A stretch of 64,000 nucleotides of DNA from Serratia nevei (GTDB lineage: Bacteria; Pseudomonadota; Gammaproteobacteria; Enterobacterales; Enterobacteriaceae): positions 310,001 through 374,000 of the forward strand of contig NZ_CP149940.1 of the NCBI RefSeq assembly GCF_037948395.1, in the 5' to 3' direction. Below the pieces are notes generated by a model. The model was given only the letters and a program-made list of their open reading frames with translations, was not told the origin of the DNA and ran no database searches. Position 1 is the stretch's first letter, and each line of letters begins with the position of its first letter. Made by a program: the position numbers and the translations under genes. Shown piece by piece: positions 25,074 to 35,290 of the stretch.

Positions 25074-25281
25074 GAGAACCTTCTCTATGTGTTGCTGCCG
25101 AATTAATAATTTGTCAGGTCAAGGCTAGTAAGGGCACAGCCTAAATTAATATTGCCGAAGGCTTGGGGCGTGAAACGATTAACCAAATCGCCCGTTGCTG
25201 CCCAGATCATATGCTGGTTGGTAAGAAATGACTGAATCCAGATCACCTTATGGTGTTTAAGGATATGCCCTTTTCCGGTTC

Positions 25282-25297
25282 TGTGACTTCTTTCACG
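25282..25297. promoter_or_regulatory. CRP-binding site candidate
   Basis: TGTGA-CTTCTT-TCACG matches the CRP half-site consensus TGTGA-N6-TCACA at nine of ten positions. E. coli aspA is a known CRP-dependent gene. Confidence 0.75.
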
Positions 25298-25369
25298 TTT
25301 GTGAACTTTAGCAATAAAAACCGGCTCTCGGTTGAAATGGTGGGGTGATGCCCTCATTGTAATGGTGTC

Positions 25370-25391
25370 GGCCGTTTACGGCCTCTTTTTT
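25370..25391 (+). terminator. Terminator-like hairpin in fxsA leader
   Basis: GGCCG-TTTA-CGGCC is followed by TCTTTTTT. No plus-strand gene precedes it for several kilobases, so it may be a leader attenuator of fxsA or the end of a small RNA. Confidence 0.7.
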
Positions 25392-25442
25392 CGCGCCGTC
25401 GCCCCGTGGCGGCCGCGCTTTACCTACCGATAGGAGAACCAG

Positions 25443-25931
25443 GTGCGCTGGTTACCGCTACTGCTGATATTTCTGCTGGCTTACATAGAAATATCCATCT
25501 TTATCAAAGTCGCCGCCGTGCTCGGCGTGGCTGTCACCCTGCTGCTGGTGGTGTTCAGCTCCTGCGTCGGCATTTCGCTGGTGCGCAATCAGGGCATGAA
25601 AACCTTCGTGCAGATGCAGCAAAAACTGGCGGCCGGCGAAAGCCCGGCGGCGGAAATGGTGAAAAGCGTTTCGCTGGTGCTGGCGGGCTTCCTGCTACTG
25701 ATCCCGGGCTTCTTTACCGACTTCCTCGGCCTGTTACTGCTGCTGCCGCCGGTGCAAAAATCGTTGACGCTGAAGCTGATGCCTCACCTGTCGGTTTATC
25801 GCCCCGGCGGTTGGACGGGCGGCGACGCCGCCAACGGCAACACCTTCGACGGTGAATTCCAGCGCAAGGACGACGAACGCCCGGTGCTGGAACACCGCCC
25901 GGACGAGGAGCGCAAGCCCCACGATCGTTAA
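25443..25931 (+). CDS. fxsA: FxsA cytoplasmic-membrane protein
   Basis: A 162-residue protein with two to four membrane helices in its first 110 residues (LLLIFLLAYIEISIFI, LLLVVFSSCVGISLV, LLIPGFFTDFLGLLLLLPPVQ in parts) and a polar, acidic tail. It belongs to the FxsA family; in E. coli extra FxsA relieves exclusion of phage T7 by F-plasmid PifA. Normal function is unknown. The start is GTG at 25443, with AGGAG 6 nt upstream. It lies between aspA and groS as in E. coli, but yjeH, which follows there, is missing here. Confidence 0.92.
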   Translation: MRWLPLLLIFLLAYIEISIFIKVAAVLGVAVTLLLVVFSSCVGISLVRNQGMKTFVQMQQKLAAGESPAAEMVKSVSLVLAGFLLLIPGFFTDFLGLLLLLPPVQKSLTLKLMPHLSVYRPGGWTGGDAANGNTFDGEFQRKDDERPVLEHRPDEERKPHDR

Positions 25932-26010
25932 GCAAACGCGGCTCAGGCCGCGTTTTTCATCTCTGTAGCACCCGCGCGACCAAAAATGCGAAATTTTTTT
26001 CGTTAGCCCC

Positions 26011-26038
26011 CTTGAAGGGGGCTGGAACGCCCCCATCT
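26011..26038 (+). promoter_or_regulatory. Heat-shock (sigma-32) promoter of groES-groEL
   Basis: The -35 element CTTGAAG (26011-26017) and -10 element CCCCCATCT (26030-26038) match the sigma-32 consensus CTTGAAA and CCCCATnT with a 12-nt spacer. The same arrangement precedes E. coli groE. It lies 82 nt before groS. Confidence 0.92.
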
Positions 26039-26120
26039 CAAATCCCACGAGGCCGGTAATAACAACCATCCGGTGTACAACCCTAAATCTGATAGAGACC
26101 TTCTTACAGGAGAGCGTTCA

Positions 26121-26414
26121 ATGAGTATTCGTCCATTGCATGACCGCGTTATCGTCAAGCGCAAAGAAGTTGAATCAAAATCTGCTGGCGGCATCGTCCT
26201 GACTGGCTCTGCGGCGGGTAAATCCACTCGCGGTGAAGTGGTTGCAGTGGGTAAAGGGCGTGTGCTGGAAAGCGGCAACATCCAACCGCTGGATGTGAAA
26301 GTTGGCGATATCGTGATTTTCAACGACGGCTACGGCGTGAAAGCAGAGAAGATCGACAATGAAGAAGTGTTGATCATGTCCGAAAGCGACATTCTGGCAA
26401 TTGTTGAAGCGTAA
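26121..26414 (+). CDS. groS: Co-chaperonin GroES
   Basis: A 97-residue GroES. It has the N-terminal signature [26 protein letters not shown] (in parts), the mobile loop [10 protein letters not shown] and the roof-loop region [18 protein letters not shown]. The heptameric ring caps GroEL during ATP-driven folding. The ATG at 26121 has AGGAGAG upstream; a longer ORF start at 26073 lies in the promoter leader. It forms a heat-shock operon with groL, 44 nt downstream. Confidence 0.99.
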   Translation: MSIRPLHDRVIVKRKEVESKSAGGIVLTGSAAGKSTRGEVVAVGKGRVLESGNIQPLDVKVGDIVIFNDGYGVKAEKIDNEEVLIMSESDILAIVEA

Positions 26415-26446
26415 TTGCGCTTTATCTTCTGAACTGAACGAGTTGA

Positions 26447-28105
<1,659 letters not shown>

Positions 28106-28132
28106 TCATCCCCCACACGCTTGTGTGCTGAG

Positions 28133-28162
28133 AACCCCGGTCAAACGACCGGGGTTTTTTTT
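28133..28162 (+). terminator. Terminator of groES-groEL
   Basis: AACCCCGGTC-AAAC-GACCGGGGTT followed by a T-run; a perfect 10-bp stem. Confidence 0.95.
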
Positions 28163-28330
28163 ATCTTAAAAATCAATAAAAAGAATGTTTATTTAGCTTG
28201 TTATTAGTTCACTGAATGAATTATTGCATTATTTTGCTTTTACCCTAAACCGTTGTCGTTTCGTACCGATATAGCCCCTACCAGGCGGGGAATTTTCCCT
28301 CGCCGGTGTGACTGTCAACGGAGACGACTT

Positions 28331-29956
28331 ATGCTGAAAAATATGAAAATAGCCACCTGGCTGATGTTGATGCTGTTGCTGTTGGGCTTGATGCCCATGG
28401 GAACCGGCGCCATCGCCTTCTATTTCATGCAGCAAAACGGCAACAGCATCGGCAGGATGAGCACTTTCTCCGACGAGGAAGCCGCGCTGAACCGCAGTTG
28501 GCGTGCTTTGCTGCAAACGCAGACGCTGATCGACAACATGGCGTTCGAGCGCATGGCGCAGACGGACGCCGCCGATATCCGGCAGGGCATCATTGAGGCA
28601 CGTAACGAGCTGCGCAGCGCCGACGTCGCGTTCAACCTGTTCTGGGAGACGCCGGGCCTGACGGTATCGCGCCCGGATCTGGGCGAGGCGATGAAAAAGG
28701 TCTACCTGGTGCAGCAGGCGGTGCTGAAGCAAGAGCTGACGCTGTTGGCCGACACGCCGCAGGCGGCGCTGATCGAGCGGCTGCACGCCATGGCGGCAGA
28801 GAAGTGCCAGGTGCGCCAGCGGCTGGATAGCCAGTTTGCTGACTACATGCGGGCCACGGTGGCCGCCCACCGTCTGGCGGTGGAAGAGGCGGAGCAGACC
28901 CAAAAAGTCTTTGCACGCCTGCTGAGCGGCACCCTGGCGGCGATCCTGCTGCTGCTGGTCGCCGTGCAACGTGATTTCCGCCGGCGCTTGATCCTGCCGC
29001 TGCGCCAGATCGCCGAACACTTGCAAAAGGTTGGGCGCGGCGATCTGCGCTGCGAGATCGCGGTACGCAACAACAATGAGATCGGCATGCTGTTTGCCAG
29101 CCTGCGAACGATGCAGCAGGAGCTGAGCGCCACCGTGCAGCAGGTGCGTGACGGCGTGGAGTCGATCAACCACGGTACGCACGAGATCGCCGTCGGCAAC
29201 GCCGATCTTTCCAGCCGCACGGAAGAACAGGCCAGCGCGCTGACGGAAACCGCCGCCAGCATGGAACAGATCACCGCGACGGTGCGGCAAAACGCCGATA
29301 ACGCCAACCAGGCCGCCGGGATGGTCAATCAGACCGCCGGCATTGCCCGCAACGGCGAAACGCTGATGGCCAGCGCGGTCGACAAGATGCGGGCGATCAA
29401 CGACAGCGCGCGCCAGGTGGGGGATATTACCAGCGTGATCGACGGCATCGCCTTCCAGACCAATATCCTGGCGCTGAACGCCGCCGTGGAGGCCGCGCGG
29501 GCCGGTGAACAGGGGCGGGGTTTTGCGGTGGTGGCCGGCGAGGTGCGCAATCTGGCGCAGCGCTGCGCGACTTCGGCCAAGGAAATCAGCAGTTTGGTCG
29601 ACGGCGTGACCGGCGATATCGCCGCCGGCGTGCGCTTGGTGGAGCAGGCAGGCGAGACGATGAATGCCATCGTTGGCTCGGTGAACCAGGTGACGTCGCT
29701 GATGGATAACATCTCGTACGCGTCGGAAGAGCAAAGCAAGGGCGTCGAGCAGGTCGGGGTAGCGGTGACCCAGATGGATCAGGTGACCCAGCAGAACGCC
29801 GCGCTGGTGGAGGAGGTGGCGACCACCGCCGTCGGCGTGGAGGAGCAGGCGGCCCTGCTGGCGCAGGCGGTGGCGGTATTCCAACTGGCGGAGGGGGAAC
29901 CGCACCAGGGCGACGTGGAGGCGCAGGCATCGGCGGCCGTTGCCGCTTGGGCCTAA
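28331..29956 (+). CDS. Methyl-accepting chemotaxis protein
   Basis: A 541-residue Tar/Tsr-type chemoreceptor. TM1 is at about residues 7-29, followed by a four-helix-bundle ligand domain, TM2 at about 197-213, HAMP, and the cytoplasmic signalling domain. The hairpin tip is [26 protein letters not shown] (in parts). It lacks the C-terminal NWETF-type pentapeptide that binds CheR/CheB; the end is VAAWA. The ligand is unknown. The ATG at 28331 with GGAG upstream is preferred over an upstream in-frame start. It stands alone between groL and yjeI, where E. coli has no such gene, so it looks like a lineage-specific addition. Confidence 0.93.
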   Translation: MLKNMKIATWLMLMLLLLGLMPMGTGAIAFYFMQQNGNSIGRMSTFSDEEAALNRSWRALLQTQTLIDNMAFERMAQTDAADIRQGIIEARNELRSADVAFNLFWETPGLTVSRPDLGEAMKKVYLVQQAVLKQELTLLADTPQAALIERLHAMAAEKCQVRQRLDSQFADYMRATVAAHRLAVEEAEQTQKVFARLLSGTLAAILLLLVAVQRDFRRRLILPLRQIAEHLQKVGRGDLRCEIAVRNNNEIGMLFASLRTMQQELSATVQQVRDGVESINHGTHEIAVGNADLSSRTEEQASALTETAASMEQITATVRQNADNANQAAGMVNQTAGIARNGETLMASAVDKMRAINDSARQVGDITSVIDGIAFQTNILALNAAVEAARAGEQGRGFAVVAGEVRNLAQRCATSAKEISSLVDGVTGDIAAGVRLVEQAGETMNAIVGSVNQVTSLMDNISYASEEQSKGVEQVGVAVTQMDQVTQQNAALVEEVATTAVGVEEQAALLAQAVAVFQLAEGEPHQGDVEAQASAAVAAWA

Positions 29957-30134
29957 CGCCGCCGCACTGTATTTGATGATATTTTTGCCGCCCGGGGCGA
30001 TTTAGCTGGTAAACTGGTAAGTCATCAGCTGTCGCTCAAGACGTTGGCCCGCTCGCGTGGCAACGGATGCTTAAGAGATGGCATCGCTTTCTGATAAGCT
30101 TTTGCGTAATTCTCAACATCGAATGGGGAACAAG

Positions 30135-30479
30135 ATGCGGATTAAAGCCTTACTGGGTCTCTCGGCAGCGATGCTGCTGGCGGGTTGCAGCACCACTCAT
30201 GAACTGACCGCTGCGGGTCAGCAGATCAAGTTCACCGACAGCAAGCCGGCGGCGGAATGCCAGCTGCTGGGGGAAGTGACCGGCACCCAGAGCAACTGGC
30301 TGTCCGGCAATGGCGGTGAAGGCAGCTCCATGCGCGGTGCGGCCAACGATCTGCGCAACAAGGCGGCGGCCATGGGCGGCAACGTAATCTACGGCGCCAA
30401 CAGCCCGAGCCAGAATCTGCTCTCCAGCTTCGCACCGCTGGACAGCAAAATGGTCGGCCAGGTTTACAAGTGCCCGTAA
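30135..30479 (+). CDS. yjeI: YjeI-type lipoprotein (DUF4156)
   Basis: A 114-residue lipoprotein with signal peptide and lipobox LLAGC (lipidated Cys near residue 18). The conserved part includes ECQLLGEVTG, QSNWLSGNGGEGSSMRGAANDLRNKAAAMGGNVIYG (in parts) and VGQVYKCP. It matches E. coli YjeI in length, sequence and position after groL. Function is unknown. The ATG at 30135 is chosen because GGGGA lies 5 nt upstream and the signal peptide then starts normally; longer in-frame starts exist at 30123 and 30078. Confidence 0.9.
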   Translation: MRIKALLGLSAAMLLAGCSTTHELTAAGQQIKFTDSKPAAECQLLGEVTGTQSNWLSGNGGEGSSMRGAANDLRNKAAAMGGNVIYGANSPSQNLLSSFAPLDSKMVGQVYKCP

Positions 30480-30510
30480 GGCGCTGAGGCCGGAGCCGCA
30501 AAGAGATAAA

Positions 30511-30540
30511 AAAAGAGGAATGCCACGGCATTCCTCTTTT
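30511..30540. terminator. Bidirectional terminator of yjeI and epmB
   Basis: AAAAGAGGAATGCC and GGCATTCCTCTTTT form a 12-14-bp stem with A-run on one side and T-run on the other. It serves both convergent genes. Confidence 0.93.
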
Positions 30541-30561
30541 CGTTGGGGGACTTGGCGCGCG

Positions 30562-31590
30562 TCACTCCTGCATCAGGCGCAGATCGATCGGCGTTTTGCT
30601 CGGTTCGCCGCCCACTTCGCGCGTCAGGCGCGGCACCAGATAGCCGGACACCTTGCTCAGCAGCGCTTGCATGATGGCGCGCGCTTCATCGTCGCTGACC
30701 ATGAAGTGCGCCGCGCCCTGCACCTTGTCCAGCACGTGGATGTAGTAAGGCAGGATACCGGCGTCGAACAGCGCGTTGCTGAGCGCCGCCAGCGTGTCGG
30801 CATCGTCGTTGACGTCGCGCAGCAGCACGCTCTGGTTGAGCAGCGTGACGCCGGCGAGGCGCAGCTGCGCCATGGCGCTTTGCAGATCGCGGTCAATTTC
30901 GTTGGCGTGGTTGATGTGCGTGACCATCAGCACCTGCAGGCGCGAGGCCGACAGCAGGCGGCACAGCGCCGGCGTGATGCGCGCCGGGATCACCACCGGC
31001 AAGCGGGTGTGAATGCGCAGGCGTTTCAGGTGCGGGATGGCCTCCAGTTCGCCAACCAGCCATTCCAGCTCGCTGTCTTTGGCCATCAGCGGATCGCCGC
31101 CGGAAAAAATGATCTCGTCCAGTTCCGGGTGTTGGCGGATATAATCCAGTGCCTGCCGCCAGTTGTTCTTATTGCCCTGATTATCCTGATAGGGGAAGTG
31201 GCGGCGGAAGCAGTAACGGCAGTTGACCGCACAGCCGCCCTTGACCAGCAGCAGTGCGCGATTGCGGTATTTGTGCAGCAGGCCCGGCACCACGCTGCGC
31301 TGCTCATCGAGCGGATCGGTGGTGAACCCTGGGGCGTTGATGAACTCCTCTCTGGCGGTCAGCACCTGGCGCAGCAGCGGGTCGTTGGCATCCCCGGGGC
31401 GCATGCGTGCGGCGAAGGCGCGCGGCACGCGCAGGGCGAACAGCCGGCGGGCATCGCGCCCCTGCGGCAGTTCCGGGTGCGTATTCAGTGACAAAAGCTG
31501 CAGTAATTCATCAGGATCGGTAATAACATCGGCGAGTTGATGCAACCAATCTTCTCTATGTGCCGTACTTTGGGTTATAATGTGTGCCAT
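30562..31590 (-). CDS. epmB: EF-P (R)-beta-lysine formation enzyme EpmB (lysine 2,3-aminomutase)
   Basis: A 342-residue radical-SAM/PLP enzyme. The [4Fe-4S] motif is CAVNCRYCFRRHF and the glycine-rich SAM-binding stretch is FSGGDPLM. It converts (S)-alpha-lysine to (R)-beta-lysine, which EpmA then attaches to Lys34 of EF-P. It is divergent from efp with 42 nt between the start codons, and the efp -10 element TATAAT lies inside its own first codons. This conserved arrangement links the modifier to its target. Confidence 0.96.
   Translation of the reverse strand: MAHIITQSTAHREDWLHQLADVITDPDELLQLLSLNTHPELPQGRDARRLFALRVPRAFAARMRPGDANDPLLRQVLTAREEFINAPGFTTDPLDEQRSVVPGLLHKYRNRALLLVKGGCAVNCRYCFRRHFPYQDNQGNKNNWRQALDYIRQHPELDEIIFSGGDPLMAKDSELEWLVGELEAIPHLKRLRIHTRLPVVIPARITPALCRLLSASRLQVLMVTHINHANEIDRDLQSAMAQLRLAGVTLLNQSVLLRDVNDDADTLAALSNALFDAGILPYYIHVLDKVQGAAHFMVSDDEARAIMQALLSKVSGYLVPRLTREVGGEPSKTPIDLRLMQE
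31576..31581 (+). promoter_or_regulatory. -10 element of efp promoter
   Basis: A perfect TATAAT lies 51 nt before the efp start and within the first codons of the divergent epmB. A clear -35 is not seen. Confidence 0.55.
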
Positions 31591-31632
31591 TTTTTTGGCT
31601 AAGCTACCAGTTCAAATATTCAGAGGGCCATC

Positions 31633-32199
31633 ATGGCGACTTATTCTAGCAACGATTTCCGTCCGGGTCTTAAAATCATGTTCGAGGGCGAACCTTACGC
31701 CGTCGAAGCCAGTGAGTTCGTTAAGCCGGGCAAAGGCCAGGCGTTTGCACGCGTGAAAATGCGTCGTCTGCTGACCGGCACCCGCGTGGAAAAAACCTTC
31801 AAGTCTACCGATTCTTGCGAAGGCGCAGACGTGATGGACACCAACATGAACTACCTGTACAGCGACGGTGAGTTCTACCACTTCATGCACCCTGAGTCTT
31901 TTGAACAGCATCAGGTTGACGGCAAAACCGTAGGCGATGCGGCCAAATGGCTGCAGGACAACGCAGAGTGCATCATCACCCTGTGGGATGGCCGTCCAAT
32001 CGCCGTTCAGCCGCCGAACTTCATCGAAGCGGAAATCACCGATACCGATCCGGGCCTGAAAGGCGATACCGCAGGGACTGGCGGCAAGCCGGCTACCCTG
32101 AGCACCGGCGCCGTGGTTAAAGTGCCGTTGTTCGTCCAGATCGGCGAAGTGATCAAAGTTGACACTCGCTCTGGCGAATACGTCTCTCGCGTTAAATAA
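31633..32199 (+). CDS. efp: Elongation factor P
   Basis: A 188-residue EF-P with three beta-barrel domains. The modification site is Lys34 in KPGKGQAF, the residue that receives beta-lysine through EpmA and EpmB, both encoded in this window. EF-P binds between the P and E sites and rescues ribosomes stalled at consecutive prolines. A strong terminator follows the stop codon. Optimal codon use points to high expression. Confidence 0.99.
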   Translation: MATYSSNDFRPGLKIMFEGEPYAVEASEFVKPGKGQAFARVKMRRLLTGTRVEKTFKSTDSCEGADVMDTNMNYLYSDGEFYHFMHPESFEQHQVDGKTVGDAAKWLQDNAECIITLWDGRPIAVQPPNFIEAEITDTDPGLKGDTAGTGGKPATLSTGAVVKVPLFVQIGEVIKVDTRSGEYVSRVK

Positions 32200-32208
32200 G
32201 TTTCAAAG

Positions 32209-32237
32209 CAGAGGAACCCCCGCGGTTCCTCTGTTTT
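32209..32237 (+). terminator. Terminator of efp
   Basis: CAGAGGAACC-CCCGC-GGTTCCTCTG followed by TTTTA; 10-bp perfect stem. Confidence 0.93.
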
Positions 32238-32269
32238 ATCCCATCCCCGTTCGTTTGCAGAAAACCCGC

Positions 32270-32401
32270 ATGTTCAAGAAAACGTTGTTGGCCGTGCTCT
32301 CCCTGTTGTTCCTTTTCTCCCTTAGCGGTTGCAATACGTTTCGCGGTTTCGGCGAAGACGTTCAGCATCTCGGCGGCGCCATCTCCCGCACGGCCAGCTG
32401 A
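32270..32401 (+). CDS. ecnA: Entericidin A lipoprotein
   Basis: A 43-residue lipoprotein precursor: MFKKTLLAVLSLLFLF, lipobox SLSGC, then NTFRGFGEDVQHLGG and a short tail. The match to EcnA of E. coli is clear, including the conserved TRGxGEDxQ-like stretch and position after efp. EcnA is described as the antidote of the EcnA/EcnB pair, active at the cell envelope in stationary phase. No strong ribosome site precedes this ATG, which fits weak expression. Confidence 0.88.
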   Translation: MFKKTLLAVLSLLFLFSLSGCNTFRGFGEDVQHLGGAISRTAS

Positions 32402-32522
32402 TCCCGTCCTTTAACCCGATGTATTTGCGCCACAAAGCCGGTGGCGATCCCACTCTCTGCGCCAATTTTGACTAAGCTTAGAAAGCCGTACTTTTTCATC
32501 AACGACAAATAAGGACTTTCTT

Positions 32523-32654
32523 ATGCTGAAGAAAAGTATTATCGCGATCTTCTCTTTGATGATTTTGACCTCGTTGACCGCCTGTAACACCACCCGCGGC
32601 GTGGGTGAGGACATTCAGGCCGGCGGCAAGGCCATTCAGCGCAGCGCGGAATAA
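32523..32654 (+). CDS. ecnB: Entericidin B lipoprotein
   Basis: A 43-residue lipoprotein precursor. It has signal core [13 protein letters not shown], lipobox LTAC and mature part [22 protein letters not shown] (in parts), matching EcnB. The ribosome site AAGGA lies 9-10 nt upstream (32511-32515). In E. coli EcnB is a bacteriolytic lipoprotein under sigma-S and OmpR/EnvZ control, paired with EcnA. The 121-nt gap after ecnA allows a separate promoter. It is too short for many gene finders but well supported by family match and synteny. Confidence 0.92.
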   Translation: MLKKSIIAIFSLMILTSLTACNTTRGVGEDIQAGGKAIQRSAE

Positions 32655-32782
32655 TCCGTTCTCCACCCGGCGGCGTTCCGCGCGCGGAGGGCCGCCGCAT
32701 TTCCTCCTCTTGCCTGAGCGTTAACGCTGCTGCTATCCTGCCGCAGTGCGGGTGAGGTTACCCGCCGTTCATCACCCCGCTG

Positions 32783-32826
32783 AACGGGACGACCCGTTTA
32801 CGCGTCATTATATCGGGGACGACCCC
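32783..32826 (+). promoter_or_regulatory. Guanidine-II (mini-ykkC) riboswitch
   Basis: Two short hairpins, AACGGG-ACGA-CCCGTT (32783-32798) and GGGG-ACGA-CCCC (32815-32826), both have the ACGR tetraloop that defines this riboswitch. The AGGGAGG ribosome site follows at 32833-32839. Guanidinium binding makes the two loops dock and exposes the ribosome site of the exporter gene downstream. Confidence 0.95.
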
Positions 32827-32846
32827 AGTGGTAGGGAGGCCGTCTC

Positions 32847-33164
32847 ATGGCCTGGATTATTCTGCTTATCGCCGGTTTGCTCGAAGTGGTTTGGGCTATC
32901 GGTCTGAAATACACCCACGGTTTTACCCGGCTGACGCCGAGCATCATCACCATCGCCGCGATGGTGGTCAGCATGTTGCTGTTGGCCAACGCCATGAAAA
33001 CGCTGCCCGCCGGCACCGCCTATGCGGTGTGGACCGGCATCGGCGCGGTGGGCGCGGCCATCATGGGCATGGTGCTGTTGGGCGAGTCGACCAATATCGC
33101 GCGTATCATCAGCCTGTGCCTGATCGTGGTCGGCATCCTCGGGCTGAAGTTCAGCAGTCACTGA
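32847..33164 (+). CDS. sugE: Guanidinium exporter Gdx (SugE), SMR family
   Basis: A 105-residue small multidrug resistance protein with four membrane helices. It has the SMR Glu in [13 protein letters not shown] and the Gdx-type stretches [20 protein letters not shown] (in parts). Gdx proteins act as dual-topology dimers that export guanidinium against protons. The riboswitch directly upstream independently supports this substrate rather than quaternary ammonium compounds. Its 3' end overlaps the convergent blc gene by 7 nt. Confidence 0.97.
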   Translation: MAWIILLIAGLLEVVWAIGLKYTHGFTRLTPSIITIAAMVVSMLLLANAMKTLPAGTAYAVWTGIGAVGAAIMGMVLLGESTNIARIISLCLIVVGILGLKFSSH

Positions 33165-33691
33165 TCGGCGGACTGTTGCACCCAGATCAGTGCATCGGTG
33201 GCGAAACCGTAGCCCTTGGCCGTCTGCAATAAGCTGTCGCGTACGCCGGCGTCAAGCGTCGGGGTGCGCGACAGGATCCACAGATAGTCGCGGTTTGGGC
33301 CGCAAACCAGCGCGTAGCGGTAGTCCGGGTCCAGGGCAATCACGTTATAGCCGCCGTAGAAGGGGCCGAAAAACGACACTTTCAGCGCCGCGATCTGCGG
33401 TGAACCGATAAAGTAGGCTTTGCCTTCGCTTTCTTGCCATTGCTGTTTCTGCGGATTGAAGCCGCGATTGATGACTTTCAGCCCGCCGTCGGCGCGTGGG
33501 CTGTAGTGGGCGGTCACCTGCTGCAAACCGCGTTCAAAACGATGATCCAGACGCGCGATTTCGTACCAGGTGCCGAGATAGCGCTGACTGTCGAAAGGGG
33601 TCACGACCTTGATGTCTTTGGGCGGGGAGACGCTGCAAGCGACGGAGAGCAGGGCGGAAAGCATGACGCTAAGCTTTGACCATAAACGCAT
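33158..33691 (-). CDS. blc: Outer-membrane lipocalin Blc
   Basis: A 177-residue bacterial lipocalin. A signal peptide with lipobox SVAC is followed by the lipocalin motif [18 protein letters not shown] (in parts), then [17 protein letters not shown] and [13 protein letters not shown]. Blc binds lysophospholipids at the outer membrane and helps membrane repair under stress. It is convergent with sugE with overlapping stops, the same arrangement as in E. coli. Confidence 0.96.
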   Translation of the reverse strand: MRLWSKLSVMLSALLSVACSVSPPKDIKVVTPFDSQRYLGTWYEIARLDHRFERGLQQVTAHYSPRADGGLKVINRGFNPQKQQWQESEGKAYFIGSPQIAALKVSFFGPFYGGYNVIALDPDYRYALVCGPNRDYLWILSRTPTLDAGVRDSLLQTAKGYGFATDALIWVQQSADQ

Positions 33692-33736
33692 CGGTGACTC
33701 CTGTTTACCGGGGGCGAGTAGACAGTGTAGCCGATG

Positions 33737-33768
33737 AGAAAAGGGCGGCCAACGGGCGTTGGCCGCCT
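33737..33768 (-). terminator. Terminator of frdABCD
   Basis: On the minus strand GGCGGCCAACG-CC-CGTTGGCCGCC, an 11-bp perfect stem, is followed by CTTTTCTC. It lies eight nt after the frdD stop. Confidence 0.88.
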
Positions 33769-33775
33769 GAGCGGT

Positions 33776-34135
33776 TTACAGGGTGACGACGCCGATAACG
33801 GTGACCACGCTGAGGATCGCCGCCAGACCGTAGAACACCCATTTGCCGGCCGGTACGTGGATCTTCAGATCGTGCATCGCATGGTGGATGCGGTGCAGGC
33901 CGCACCACAGCGGCAGAATGATCATCAGCAGCAGGAACAGGCGGCCGATCAGGCTCTGGCAGAACGCCAGCACGCGCTCGTAACCCAGTGCTTCACCGGG
34001 GAACAGCCCCAATGGCAGCAGAATGCCGACCAGCAGCACGATGGCCGGTGCGACGATCGCGCCCCACATGCCGCCGGCGCCGAACAATCCCCAGAAAACC
34101 GGCTCGTCGGAGCGTTTAGGTGCTTGATTTATCAT
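33776..34135 (-). CDS. frdD: Fumarate reductase membrane anchor subunit D
   Basis: A 119-residue hydrophobic protein with three membrane helices ([20 protein letters not shown] in parts, [24 protein letters not shown] in parts). With FrdC it anchors FrdAB to the membrane and binds menaquinol. It is the last gene of frdABCD, 12 nt after frdC. Confidence 0.97.
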   Translation of the reverse strand: MINQAPKRSDEPVFWGLFGAGGMWGAIVAPAIVLLVGILLPLGLFPGEALGYERVLAFCQSLIGRLFLLLMIILPLWCGLHRIHHAMHDLKIHVPAGKWVFYGLAAILSVVTVIGVVTL

Positions 34136-34147
34136 GTTTCCTCCGGA

Positions 34148-34540
34148 TTAGATCAGGGCCACGGCCAGGATGACCACGCTGACGATGACCGTGACGGCCC
34201 ACAGCCCTTTCACGATGGGGCCCGGCCCCATTTTCTCGCTGTTGACCACGATATTGGCGGCCTTCGGCGCCAGATCGAACCAGGTTTTGGTGTGCAGCGC
34301 TGCCGCCAGCAGGGCGACGACGTTGATCAACAGCACCAGCGGGTTCTGCAAGAAGCCGACGAAGCCGGCCCAGCTCTCGGCGCCGCCCTTCAGCGCGAAC
34401 ACGCCGTAGAGCAGCACGATGCTGAACCACACCGCCAGCACCGAGGTGCCTTCGCGCAGCATGTAGAAACGGTAGAAGCCGAGCTTTTGCCACCAGGTGG
34501 GCGTCATGGTGCGCACATAGGGCTTACGTTGAGTTGTCAT
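34148..34540 (-). CDS. frdC: Fumarate reductase membrane anchor subunit C
   Basis: A 130-residue membrane protein with three helices; [26 protein letters not shown] (in parts) is the conserved N-terminus with the quinone-site residues. It anchors the catalytic FrdAB dimer. Distances to frdB (15 nt) and frdD (12 nt) show a tight operon. Confidence 0.97.
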   Translation of the reverse strand: MTTQRKPYVRTMTPTWWQKLGFYRFYMLREGTSVLAVWFSIVLLYGVFALKGGAESWAGFVGFLQNPLVLLINVVALLAAALHTKTWFDLAPKAANIVVNSEKMGPGPIVKGLWAVTVIVSVVILAVALI

Positions 34541-34555
34541 GGCAATTTTTCTCCC

Positions 34556-35290
34556 TTATTGCGGCTTCAGCATGGCGATCATGAAGTCTTTGGCGCTCTC
34601 CACCTTGCCCTGCTGGATGGCGGCGGCGGGATCGACGTGTTTCGGACAGACTTCGGAGCAATAGCCGACGAAGGTGCAGCTCCAGACGCCGTTTTGGCCG
34701 TTAAGCTGCGGCATGCGCTGTTTCTTGCCGTGGTCGCGGTTGTCCAGGTTGTAGCGGTGCGCCAGCGTGATCGCCGCCGGGCCGATAAACTCGGGGTTGA
34801 GGCCGAACTGCGGGCACGCGGCGTAGCACAGGCCGCAGTTGATGCAGCCGGAGAACTGGTGATACTTGGCCATCTGCGCCGGGGTCTGCACGTTCGGGCC
34901 GTCTTCCGGTTTGCGATCGTTGCCGATGATGTAAGGCTTGATCGCCTCCAGGCTTTCGATGAAGTGGGTCATGTCGACCACCAGATCGCGCTCGATCGGG
35001 AAGTTGCCCAGCGCTTCGACCTTCATGCCGCCGACGTAATCGCGCAGGAAGGTTTTGCACGCCAGCTTCGGCACGCGGTTGACCATCATGCCGCAGGAGC
35101 CGCAGATCGCCATGCGGCAGGACCAGCGGTAGGAGAGATCCGGCGCCAGGTTGTCCTTGATGTAGCCCAGCGCGTCGAGCAGCGAGGTCTGTTCGTCGTA
35201 AGGCACGGCGTAGGTGACGAAATGCGGCTCGGCGTCGCGTTCCGGGTTATAGCGCATGACTTCGATCTTCAGGGTTTGCATCTCAGCCAT
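34556..35290 (-). CDS. frdB: Fumarate reductase iron-sulfur subunit
   Basis: A 244-residue protein with a plant-type ferredoxin domain ligating [2Fe-2S] ([21 protein letters not shown] in parts) and a C-terminal domain for [4Fe-4S] and [3Fe-4S] clusters ([14 protein letters not shown] and [17 protein letters not shown]). It carries electrons from menaquinol at FrdCD to the flavin of FrdA. Its start overlaps the frdA stop by 8 nt. Confidence 0.98.
   Translation of the reverse strand: MAEMQTLKIEVMRYNPERDAEPHFVTYAVPYDEQTSLLDALGYIKDNLAPDLSYRWSCRMAICGSCGMMVNRVPKLACKTFLRDYVGGMKVEALGNFPIERDLVVDMTHFIESLEAIKPYIIGNDRKPEDGPNVQTPAQMAKYHQFSGCINCGLCYAACPQFGLNPEFIGPAAITLAHRYNLDNRDHGKKQRMPQLNGQNGVWSCTFVGYCSEVCPKHVDPAAAIQQGKVESAKDFMIAMLKPQ

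Larger units (their letters stand above)
25074..25442. promoter_or_regulatory. Divergent aspA/fxsA control region
   Basis: This 369-nt gap has no supported gene; an 84-codon minus-strand ORF inside it shows no family features. It holds a CRP-site match (25282-25297) and a terminator-like hairpin on the plus strand (25370-25391). The fxsA ribosome site AGGAG is at 25432-25436. Confidence 0.6.

Noticed and set aside
25103..25357. 84-codon minus-strand ORF upstream of aspA
   Set aside because: It covers the aspA promoter and CRP site and shows no family features or ribosome site.
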